Below are positions 7,003 through 14,594 of a stretch of DNA of 30,101 nucleotides, one piece after another (the stretch's first letter is position 1; every line of letters starts with the position of its first letter). The position numbers were made by a program, and so were the translations under genes. The stretch comes from M3007 sp046160345 (GTDB taxonomy: Bacteria; Bacteroidota; Bacteroidia; Chitinophagales; Saprospiraceae), in the NCBI GenBank assembly GCA_046160345.1, contig JBJXGO010000020.1, forward strand, positions 1 through 30,101. The letters are read 5' to 3'. The notes under the pieces are model-generated. The model searched no databases, was not told where the DNA came from, and was given only the letters and a program-made list of their open reading frames with translations.

Positions 7003-9384
7003 ATGATTAATAACCTACTCAAACTGTCCTTACGCCTCCTCTGGCGCGATCGCTTTTTTACCCTGCTCAACCTTAGTGGACTTGCTGCTGGATTGGGCGC
7101 TGCACTACTCATAATGCTTTGGGTACAAGACGAGTTAACATTTGATCATCAACATCGACAAGGACAAAACATAGTTCGGGTTTTGACCAACTGGGATTTT
7201 GGCGGCAATCGCGAATGGACCACCACCACCCCGGCAGGTCTCGCGCCTGAAGCCAAGAGAGAAATCCCGGAGATTCAGGAAGCTGTTAGGGTTTGGAACC
7301 TCCATACACGGACCATAAGTGTAAATGCCGCTTTGTTTGAAGTCAAAAAGTGCCTGATTGTAGATCAATCTTTTTTTGAGGTGTTCGATTTCCCTTTGAT
7401 AAAAACAGACGGTTCAATACCATTGACTACCCCCAACGGTATTTTAATTACTGAAAAACTGGCACATACGTTATTCGCAGATGCGGATCCACTGGGGAAA
7501 ACCCTGCGCCTTGACGACAAACTGAGCTTGACCGTCACCGGGATTTTGGCCAACCCACCGTCCAATTCGAGCGTTCAATTTTCCTGCCTTTTGCCCTGGG
7601 AACCCATTGCCAACCAAATGGTACACGACCCTAAAAACGCTTTTCACTGGGGGCAGATGAGTTATATCAGCTGGTTTTTAATGCGCCCGGATGCCGACAG
7701 GGTGGCAGTTTCGCACAAATTGGCCGCCATTGCTGCCCGCCATAGACCTGAATATTCAGCCTTCTGGTATGCATTGCAACCTTTGCAACAGGTTTATCTC
7801 GACTCTGCTTCGTTTATCAAATTTAGTGGCAGTTCCGGCGATCGGAAAACCATTCTGGTATTTGCTATTATAGGCTTCCTGATCCTCGGCATTGCCTGCA
7901 TCAATTACGTCAACCTCGCCACCGCACGTGCAAGCAACCGCGCTAAAGAGGTGGGTATTCGGAAAACAGTAGGTGCCGGAAAAGGGCGTTTGTTAGCCCA
8001 ATTTTTATCAGAATCAACTTTGATGATATTTCTGGCCACTGTTTCAGGTGTATTATTGGCTAGCTTAGCACTTCCATTGTTCAACGAATTGTCGGGCAAA
8101 GATTTGGCCCGGGCCGATTTTTTAAAACCCGAAGTGTTGCGGGTTGTGCTGGGCGCGGCGTTGCTCACACTGATCTTAGCCGGACTTTATCCAGCCTTAT
8201 TACTAACCAAATTTGATCCCGTTCGAGTGTTAAAAGGAATTTCAGCAATGTCTGGAGGAAATCCAATTTTACGCAAATCATTGGTTACTACACAGTTTGT
8301 TTTTTCCATTGCCTTGATTTTCACTGCATTAACGATGGCCCGGCAAATGGAATTTTTCCGAACCGCTAAATTAGGCTATGAAAAAGAAAACATTTTTTCC
8401 TTCGGTACTTGGGGCAGTAAAACACCTTCCCATGTTATAAGAAGACAATTTGAGGGCAAGCCGGGTATTGCGCGAGTCGCCTTGAGCGACAATGGTTTTG
8501 TGGACCTCGGCAGCCAAAACGGGAATATAGAATGGGAGGGCAAAGAAGTGGGCCGTGAGGTGCCCATCTGGCAAATTGGCGTGGATACGGAATTTCCAGC
8601 AATGTTCGGCCTTCAGCTCACCGAAGGCCGGTGGTTTCGCCCAGAGATGAACCATGCCGACAGTCTTTCTTTTGTAGTAAACGAATCTGCGTTACGCGAA
8701 TTCAGGCTTGAACCAGGTACTGCCATTGGTAAATGGATTTTGTTCAATGGTGTACGCGGCACATTGGTAGGCGTGGTAAAAGATTTTCATTTCCAGTCTC
8801 TACACCGCAACATAGAGCCCTTGATCATCTACCAGAACCCGGAGTGGACGGATATGTTTTACATTAAAACGGTGCCTGGGAAAACGCAGGAGGCTATTGC
8901 CTCAGCACGCGAAATTTATGAAAGTGCTTGTCCTGGAAAGGTTTTCAAATTCGAATTTATTGATCAGACCTACGATGAGTTGTACAAAACCGAAGCGCGT
9001 TCTGGCACATTGTTCAATCTGTTCGCTGGCTTGGCCGTGCTGATCTCGTGCCTCGGGCTGTTTGGACTGGCAACGTACAGCGCAACGCAAAGAACCAAAG
9101 AAATAGGCGTTCGCAAAGTACTGGGAGCCAGTATTGTCAATATCACTGGGCTACTTGCCAGAGATTTTATCAAACTGGTACTTCTAGCGTTTGCATTAGC
9201 TGTTCCTCTGGGATGGTGGGCTGCTGAAAAATGGCTTGCCGATTTTGCCTATCACATTGATTTGCAATGGTGGATGTTTGCGCTGGTCGGGGCTTTTGCG
9301 CTTGCAATAGCAATTCTGACGGTGAGCTTTCAAAGCATTCGTGCTGCTTTGGCAAATCCGGTGAAGTCACTTCGCTCAGAGTGA
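7003..9384 (+). CDS. ABC transporter permease, FtsX/MacB-like (permease 1)
   Basis: 793 residues with the duplicated layout of Bacteroidota FtsX-like permeases: a first membrane helix (about 20-42), a MacB-type extracytoplasmic core domain (about 43-280), an FtsX membrane domain with KEVGIRKTVGAGKGR just after its first helix, a further helix, a second core domain (about 450-650), and a final FtsX domain with KEIGVRKVLGAS, ending NPVKSLRSE. The E-x-G-x-R-K-x-x-G-A motifs lie where the permease contacts its ATPase. Such proteins take part in extrusion of lipids, peptides, antibiotics or surface molecules by a mechanotransmission mechanism; the substrate is unknown. It is the only permease of the block on the + strand and has no ATPase of its own, so it probably uses those encoded at 19564-21055. 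Confidence 0.88.
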   Translation: MINNLLKLSLRLLWRDRFFTLLNLSGLAAGLGAALLIMLWVQDELTFDHQHRQGQNIVRVLTNWDFGGNREWTTTTPAGLAPEAKREIPEIQEAVRVWNLHTRTISVNAALFEVKKCLIVDQSFFEVFDFPLIKTDGSIPLTTPNGILITEKLAHTLFADADPLGKTLRLDDKLSLTVTGILANPPSNSSVQFSCLLPWEPIANQMVHDPKNAFHWGQMSYISWFLMRPDADRVAVSHKLAAIAARHRPEYSAFWYALQPLQQVYLDSASFIKFSGSSGDRKTILVFAIIGFLILGIACINYVNLATARASNRAKEVGIRKTVGAGKGRLLAQFLSESTLMIFLATVSGVLLASLALPLFNELSGKDLARADFLKPEVLRVVLGAALLTLILAGLYPALLLTKFDPVRVLKGISAMSGGNPILRKSLVTTQFVFSIALIFTALTMARQMEFFRTAKLGYEKENIFSFGTWGSKTPSHVIRRQFEGKPGIARVALSDNGFVDLGSQNGNIEWEGKEVGREVPIWQIGVDTEFPAMFGLQLTEGRWFRPEMNHADSLSFVVNESALREFRLEPGTAIGKWILFNGVRGTLVGVVKDFHFQSLHRNIEPLIIYQNPEWTDMFYIKTVPGKTQEAIASAREIYESACPGKVFKFEFIDQTYDELYKTEARSGTLFNLFAGLAVLISCLGLFGLATYSATQRTKEIGVRKVLGASIVNITGLLARDFIKLVLLAFALAVPLGWWAAEKWLADFAYHIDLQWWMFALVGAFALAIAILTVSFQSIRAALANPVKSLRSE

Positions 9385-9465
9385 TGTAAGCCCGTTTTGC
9401 GGGATCGGTTCAATTCAGATTTTACACCTTATAGATCACTCCGAACGCAGCGACTTCACCGGATT
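9355..9465. repeat. Inverted repeat formed by the 3' ends of two convergent permease genes
   Basis: The last codons of permease 1 (9355-9385) and, inverted, those of permease 2 (9435-9465) match at 27 of 31 positions because both encode NPVKSLRSE. The arms are 49 bp apart. Transcripts from either side could fold into a long imperfect hairpin over the stop codon. No other terminator is visible between the two genes. Confidence 0.75.
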
Positions 9466-11886
9466 GGTCAATGCTGCGCGCACACTCTGAAAACTCACTG
9501 TTAAAAATGCAATGCTGACCGCTATCAAGGCTGCCGTTACAAACATCCACCATTGAAGTTCGATACGGTAAGCAAAATCGGTGAGCCAGCGATGCATCGC
9601 CCAGGCCGCCACCGGCGAAGCCAAAACGAAAGCCGCCAATACGAGCCGCATAAAATCCTTCGCCAACAGTCCAACGATGCTTCCTGTGTTGGCGCCCAAT
9701 ACTTTTCGGATTCCAATTTCTTTGGTGCGTTGTTGGGTCGTATAAGCAGCCAGACCTAGCAGTCCGATACAAGCAATGAACACGGCCAGCATGGCAAAAA
9801 TGGCGAAAATGTGTTGTGCCCGCTTTTCAGAATCGTATAAAGCGGCAAGTTTTGCATCCAAAAAGGTGTAGCGAAATGGCTGGTCGGGCACGAAAGAACG
9901 CCAACTTTTCTCTGCTTCTGCGAGAAATGGCTTTAGTTGTTCGGGTTGTACGCGTACGGCTATGAGTGCATCTACCCCTCGAAAGGCCTTGTGATACATC
10001 ATGAACAAGGGCACGATGGGTTCGTGCAAGCTTTGAAAATGAAAGTCTTTTACCACCCCGACGACCGTAAAAGTCACATCCCCCTCGTTGGGATCGAAAA
10101 AACTGCCGGGTTGCACCACACGCTTGCCAATAGGGTCCGGACCCAGATTGAGGTCTTTTGCCGCACGTTCATTCAGCACAACAGAAAGAGAATCATCGTA
10201 TTCCCTGGAAAAAACCCGTCCCGAAACGAGTTCCATTCGGAGTGTTTGAAAAAAATTGGCGTCCACCACCAACCCGCGACCGGTCACCGTTTCGTTTTCC
10301 TCCTGTTTTTTGAACGAGGTGCCAAACCAACCCTGTCCGCCAGGCATTTCACTGCCTCCACACACCGCTTCCACACCTGCTATTTTTTGAATTTCTTGTT
10401 TGAAGGCCTCGTTTTTTTGCTGCAAGGTGAAGGCGTTTTGCAGCACCACCATGTGTTCCTTCTGGAATCCGAGTTTTTTATTTGAAATAAAATTCAATTG
10501 GCTCAACACCACCAAAGTGCTGATAATCATCGCTATAGAGATTCCAAACTGAAACACCACCAGTCCGTTGCGCAGCCACAGCCCCTTTTTTTGGGCCGAA
10601 AATTTACCCTTCAGCACTTCAATGGGTCGAAACCCTGACAATACGCCAGCCGGATAGCTGCCTGCAATCAGCCCAACCAGGACGGCAAACAACAATAAGC
10701 CCGGCAAAGTCCAGCCGCTTGCATAATGCTGCAGGTCCATTTTTTTATCTGCCAGTTCATTGAACGAAGGCAATGCAAGAGAAACCAAACCTGCAGCGAT
10801 CACGGCGGCAAAACCGCTTACCAAAATGGCCTCCATTAAAAATTGTCCCGCCAGCTGGCTCCTTTCGCTTCCAAGTGCTTTGCGAATGCCTACCTCGCGC
10901 GCCCGCTCGGCGCTGCGGGCCGTGGCGAGATTCATAAAATTAATGCAGGCAATGAGTAGTATAAAAAAGGCAATAAGGGTAAAAATATTGACCATGGTGG
11001 CATTGCCGGCCGGCTTTAACTCGCTTTCCAAATTGCTGTGTAAATGTATATCGGCAAGCGCGGTCAGGTAATACCGATAGCCATTTCCAGAAGCTTTGTA
11101 TTCCGGCCAACTGACCCCAAAGTTGCGCTGGATCTCTCCGGCGGCATATTTCTCTACAATGTCAGGAAATTTTGCTTCCAGTGCCTTGGCATTTGCGCCA
11201 GGGTGCAGCAAAAAATAGGTATTGGTGGCAAAACTGATGTGGTTGGTTATTTCCAAAAAGCGAGCGCCTTTGGTTGGCATCAACAGGTCAAAATCGAAAT
11301 GGACATTTTCCGGAAGGTCGGCACAAACGGCAGTAACGTTGAGTTGCCGCGGCTCCTGATTTCCAATCAATTGGATGCTCTTCCCAATCGCACTTTGATC
11401 TCCAAAATACCTTCGGGCAGTAGAAGCGGTCATGACCATACCATTGGGATCTGTGAGGCATTTTTCAGGGTTGCCTTCCAGCAACGGAATTTGAAATACT
11501 TTGAAAAAGGTAGAATCCGCTGCCAACACGTTTTTCTCTTCAAAGACCTGATCGCCCAATTTAAACTGAGCGGTACCTCCGCCAATAAAATCAGCCACCC
11601 GTACCGCAGTTTCTACTTCCGGGCAATCGTTTTTCACCGATTGGGCATAGCTCGGCGGCACGATGGCATAGCCAGTCCGTCGGTCCGGGTAAATACGTTC
11701 CAGCGACATTCTAAAGATGCGATCCCCATTTGCCCAGGTACGATCAAAGCCGCGTTCATCAGCCACAAACATCAGGATCAACAGACAGCAGGCTATGCCA
11801 AAGGCAAGACCCAGAATATTGATGAGCGTATATCCCTTGTTTTTTTGGAGGTTGCGGAGGGCGATTTTAAAATAACTGGAAAGCAT
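9436..11886 (-). CDS. ABC transporter permease, FtsX/MacB-like (permease 2)
   Basis: 816 residues; last gene of the minus-strand ABC operon. The start MLSSYFKIALRNLQKNKGYTL gives the usual short cytoplasmic N-terminus before helix 1 (about 20-42). It has two core domains and two FtsX domains, with REVGIRKALGSERSQ and KEIGIRKVLGANTGS at the ATPase-contact positions, and ends NPVKSLRSE. The first half is clearly diverged from permeases 1 and 3-5, while the last 150 residues are close to them. The ATG at 11886 is separated from permease 3 by a 125-bp minisatellite spacer containing CTGAACACTCCC. Function as in the family: energy-coupled export or extraction with the operon's ATPases; cargo unknown. 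Confidence 0.87.
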   Translation of the reverse strand: MLSSYFKIALRNLQKNKGYTLINILGLAFGIACCLLILMFVADERGFDRTWANGDRIFRMSLERIYPDRRTGYAIVPPSYAQSVKNDCPEVETAVRVADFIGGGTAQFKLGDQVFEEKNVLAADSTFFKVFQIPLLEGNPEKCLTDPNGMVMTASTARRYFGDQSAIGKSIQLIGNQEPRQLNVTAVCADLPENVHFDFDLLMPTKGARFLEITNHISFATNTYFLLHPGANAKALEAKFPDIVEKYAAGEIQRNFGVSWPEYKASGNGYRYYLTALADIHLHSNLESELKPAGNATMVNIFTLIAFFILLIACINFMNLATARSAERAREVGIRKALGSERSQLAGQFLMEAILVSGFAAVIAAGLVSLALPSFNELADKKMDLQHYASGWTLPGLLLFAVLVGLIAGSYPAGVLSGFRPIEVLKGKFSAQKKGLWLRNGLVVFQFGISIAMIISTLVVLSQLNFISNKKLGFQKEHMVVLQNAFTLQQKNEAFKQEIQKIAGVEAVCGGSEMPGGQGWFGTSFKKQEENETVTGRGLVVDANFFQTLRMELVSGRVFSREYDDSLSVVLNERAAKDLNLGPDPIGKRVVQPGSFFDPNEGDVTFTVVGVVKDFHFQSLHEPIVPLFMMYHKAFRGVDALIAVRVQPEQLKPFLAEAEKSWRSFVPDQPFRYTFLDAKLAALYDSEKRAQHIFAIFAMLAVFIACIGLLGLAAYTTQQRTKEIGIRKVLGANTGSIVGLLAKDFMRLVLAAFVLASPVAAWAMHRWLTDFAYRIELQWWMFVTAALIAVSIAFLTVSFQSVRAALTNPVKSLRSE

Positions 11887-11889
11887 AGT

Positions 11890-12011
11890 GGTGATTGGTT
11901 ATTGGTTGATTGGTGATTGGTTACTGGTTGATTGGTGATTGGTTAATTGGTTGATTGGTTTTCTGAACACTCCCCTCTCAACCAGTAACCAATCAACCAG
12001 TAACCAATAAC
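11890..12011. repeat. Minisatellite spacer with inverted arms (between permeases 2 and 3)
   Basis: The plus strand begins with tandem units of the type TTGGTTACTGG, TTGGTTGATTGG and TTGGTGATTGG (about 11890-11960). Then comes TTTTCTGAACACTCCCC, and then the complementary type AACCAGTAACCAATCAACC up to the stop codon of permease 3 at 12014. The two sides can pair as a long hairpin whose loop is the CTGAACACTCCC segment. It lies within the operon, so it should be present in the polycistronic RNA. Confidence 0.85.
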
Positions 12012-14429
12012 CTATTCACTTCTCAACGATTTCACAGGATTGGCCAGCGCCGCTCGTACACTCTGAAAGCTCATGGTAAGAAATGCCACAGTCAGGGCTA
12101 TTACCCCTGCTAATACAAACATCCACCATTGAATATCAATGCGATACGCAAAATTTACCAGCCATAAATTCATGAGATAATAGGCGATAGGCGAGGCAAT
12201 TAGGATCGCAACAAAGATCAGTTTTAAAAGGTCTTTTGACAACAGCCCTGTTATCCCGACCGTACTGGCGCCCAGCACTTTTCGAATGCCTATCTCTTTC
12301 CTACGGTGTTGCACGTTGTATGCGGTAAGGCTGAGCAAACCAAGACATGAAATCAATATGGCCAATGCCGCAAACAACCCAAAAACTTTTCCCAATTTCG
12401 CTTCACTGCTATATTGCTGCGCGAAATGTTCGTCCAAAAACCAATACCGAAAGGGCATTTCCGGATAAAGATTTGCCCAAAGACCTTGTAAGGCAGAAAG
12501 GGTAGAAGCTATATTGTCAGAATCGATCTTCAGGGAGACATACTGCAATTGTTCCGCTGCGAAGCAGTAATACATGGTAGGCTTTGGGGTGGTCTTGAGG
12601 GATTCGATGTGAAAATCCTCAATAACTGCTCCTACCGTCATCGTCGCTCCATTTTCGCTGTTTTCATAAGCAATTTGCTGTCCGATGGCGGCTAAAGGCG
12701 AGGGGAATCCCAGGGCTTCCAACATGGTCCGATTAATGGCCACGGTGGAATATCGAGCGGCGGGGTCCTGAAGAAAACGAACCTGACCGGCCAAAACCTT
12801 GATTCCGAACAGATCAAAAAAATGTTCGTCCGTACTGATAAAATAGGAGGTGATCCGTGCAAAATCAGGTTTTTGTGTCCAATGTATGGGGCGGTTGCTC
12901 CCACTGATCCCATTGATGCCAATGCCTGGGGCCATACTTGAAAAAGCGATGCCTTCCACTCCCGGTATTTGATTTCCAGCTGATTGTAACAAAGCCAATT
13001 TGCGCGCTGAAAGCGTGTCCTGGTTGCTTTCCCGCTTGACAGATTTTAGCGTAACTATTTGATCTATTTGGGCTCCGATCTCGTGTTTTTTCAAAAAGGT
13101 CAGCTGTCGGCTCACCACCAATACGCCAAAGATCAACCCAACAGCACAGACAAACTGAACAACGACCAGGGTTTTTCTCAACCACTCGCCTCGCGCAAAC
13201 ATCTGTTGACCCCGCAAGACCTCTGAAGGGCGAAAACCAGACAGTTGAAACGCCGGATACAGTCCGGATACAACGGCCATCAAAACGGTTATTGCGACAC
13301 TCATGGTCCAAAAGCGAGGATCAAAAGTGGAAACATTTATGGGCCGCCCAACCAGGTCAGCGAACCAGGGGAATAATTGGTAAACAGCAAAAACAGCTGC
13401 CCCCAAAGCAAGGATGCTCAATAAGATACTTTCGAAGAAAAACTGAAAAACGAGCATGCTTCTGCTGGCGCCAATGGCTTTTCGAATGCCAACTTCCTTG
13501 CTTCGTTCGTTGGCAAAAGCGGTGGAAAGATTGATGAAGTTGATAAAAGCGATGCCCAAAATAAGCAAGGCAACCAGGCCCAAAAATTGTACGGTGCGCG
13601 CACTTCCGTTTGGCTCAAGTTCGTAGGTAAGGTCTGAATGCAGGTGAATGTCTTTAAATCGCTGGATCTCAAGTCGGATTCCTTCAGTTTTTAAAAAAGT
13701 TTCGTTGATGCCGGCCAATTTTTGGCGCACCGATTCCGGGTCGGCATTTGGCGCAAGCTGGAAGTAATTGTAGTCCCAGTAAGATTCAAAATTGTCCTCA
13801 TGACCATTGGCATACCGGGTAGCATAAGACAGCAAGAGGTCAAATTTCAAATGTGTATTATCCGGTGTATTCTTCACCACAGCAGCGACTGTGTATAGCC
13901 CTGTCATCATTCCGCCGGCAATGCGAAAGGTTTTTCCAAGCGTATTGGTGCCGCCAAAAAAACGTTCGGATTGCGATTGCGTTAAAACGGCCATTCTTGG
14001 CTCGTTCAGGCAATTGTCGAGATTGCCTGCAATGACTTGTTGAGGGAACATCCGCAAAAAACCGGGGTCCGTCATGTAGCATCGGGCCACATCATAAGGC
14101 TGCTGCTCCGCAATTACGATGACTTCGGGCGTGTTGCCACAATATAACCTTGCATAATCAATAACTCCAGGTACATCCGCCTTCAGGGCAGGCCCTACGG
14201 CACTGTGTGTGTTGGCATCCTGTGTGACCACTGTACCACCATCCACGGTCTGGTTGAAAACCCTCCAGATATCGCCGGCATGGGGGCTCTGCTGGTCGTA
14301 GGTCTGTTCATAGCGCACATAGCCAAACAAAAGCAATGCCGCTGCCATACCTATGACAAGGCCCGCAAAGTTGAGGGCAGTGAACACGGGTTGTTTTCGG
14401 AGCAAAAAACGGAGGTAGTGCTTGATCAT
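12012..14429 (-). CDS. ABC transporter permease, FtsX/MacB-like (permease 3)
   Basis: 805 residues, begins MIKHYLRFLLRKQPVFTALNF and ends NPVKSLRSE. Layout as its paralogs: helix 1, core domain, FtsX domain with KEVGIRKAIGASRSM, linker helix near KTLVVVQFVCAVGLIFG, second core domain, FtsX domain with KEIGIRKVLGASTVG. The 3'-terminal 135 bp are about 90% identical by eye to those of permease 4, whereas the N-terminal halves are far less alike, which points to partial duplication or gene conversion. It is flanked on both sides by the same kind of minisatellite spacer. Its cargo is not predictable. Confidence 0.87.
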   Translation of the reverse strand: MIKHYLRFLLRKQPVFTALNFAGLVIGMAAALLLFGYVRYEQTYDQQSPHAGDIWRVFNQTVDGGTVVTQDANTHSAVGPALKADVPGVIDYARLYCGNTPEVIVIAEQQPYDVARCYMTDPGFLRMFPQQVIAGNLDNCLNEPRMAVLTQSQSERFFGGTNTLGKTFRIAGGMMTGLYTVAAVVKNTPDNTHLKFDLLLSYATRYANGHEDNFESYWDYNYFQLAPNADPESVRQKLAGINETFLKTEGIRLEIQRFKDIHLHSDLTYELEPNGSARTVQFLGLVALLILGIAFINFINLSTAFANERSKEVGIRKAIGASRSMLVFQFFFESILLSILALGAAVFAVYQLFPWFADLVGRPINVSTFDPRFWTMSVAITVLMAVVSGLYPAFQLSGFRPSEVLRGQQMFARGEWLRKTLVVVQFVCAVGLIFGVLVVSRQLTFLKKHEIGAQIDQIVTLKSVKRESNQDTLSARKLALLQSAGNQIPGVEGIAFSSMAPGIGINGISGSNRPIHWTQKPDFARITSYFISTDEHFFDLFGIKVLAGQVRFLQDPAARYSTVAINRTMLEALGFPSPLAAIGQQIAYENSENGATMTVGAVIEDFHIESLKTTPKPTMYYCFAAEQLQYVSLKIDSDNIASTLSALQGLWANLYPEMPFRYWFLDEHFAQQYSSEAKLGKVFGLFAALAILISCLGLLSLTAYNVQHRRKEIGIRKVLGASTVGITGLLSKDLLKLIFVAILIASPIAYYLMNLWLVNFAYRIDIQWWMFVLAGVIALTVAFLTMSFQSVRAALANPVKSLRSE

Positions 14430-14433
14430 GTAG

Positions 14434-14594
14434 ATGGTTATTGGTTATTGGTTGATTGGTTATTGGTTGATTGGTTACTGGTTGATTGGTTGATTGGTTA
14501 CTGGTTATTGGTTGATTGGTTATTGGTTTTCTGAACACTCCCCTCTCAACCAGTAACCAATCAACCAATAACCAATCAACCAGTAACCAGTCAA
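14434..14594. repeat. Minisatellite spacer with inverted arms (between permeases 3 and 4)
   Basis: A longer version of the spacer at 11890-12011: tandem TTGGTTATTGG, TTGGTTGATTGG and TTGGTTACTGG units (about 14436-14529), the loop segment TTTTCTGAACACTCCCCTC, then complementary AACCAGTAACCAATCAACC units running to the stop codon of permease 4. It is open in some frames as W-L-L-V-D repeats, but that is not a gene. The unit count differs from the other spacer, as expected of a variable-number repeat. Confidence 0.87.

Noticed and set aside
11044..11916. 290-codon ORF on + opposite permease 2
   Set aside because: Shadow of the recognised permease; its end runs into the minisatellite spacer and gives W-L-L-V-D repeats.
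11890..14594. CRISPR-like repetition in the operon spacers
   Set aside because: Units are about 11-12 bp and directly contiguous, without unique spacers; this is a minisatellite.
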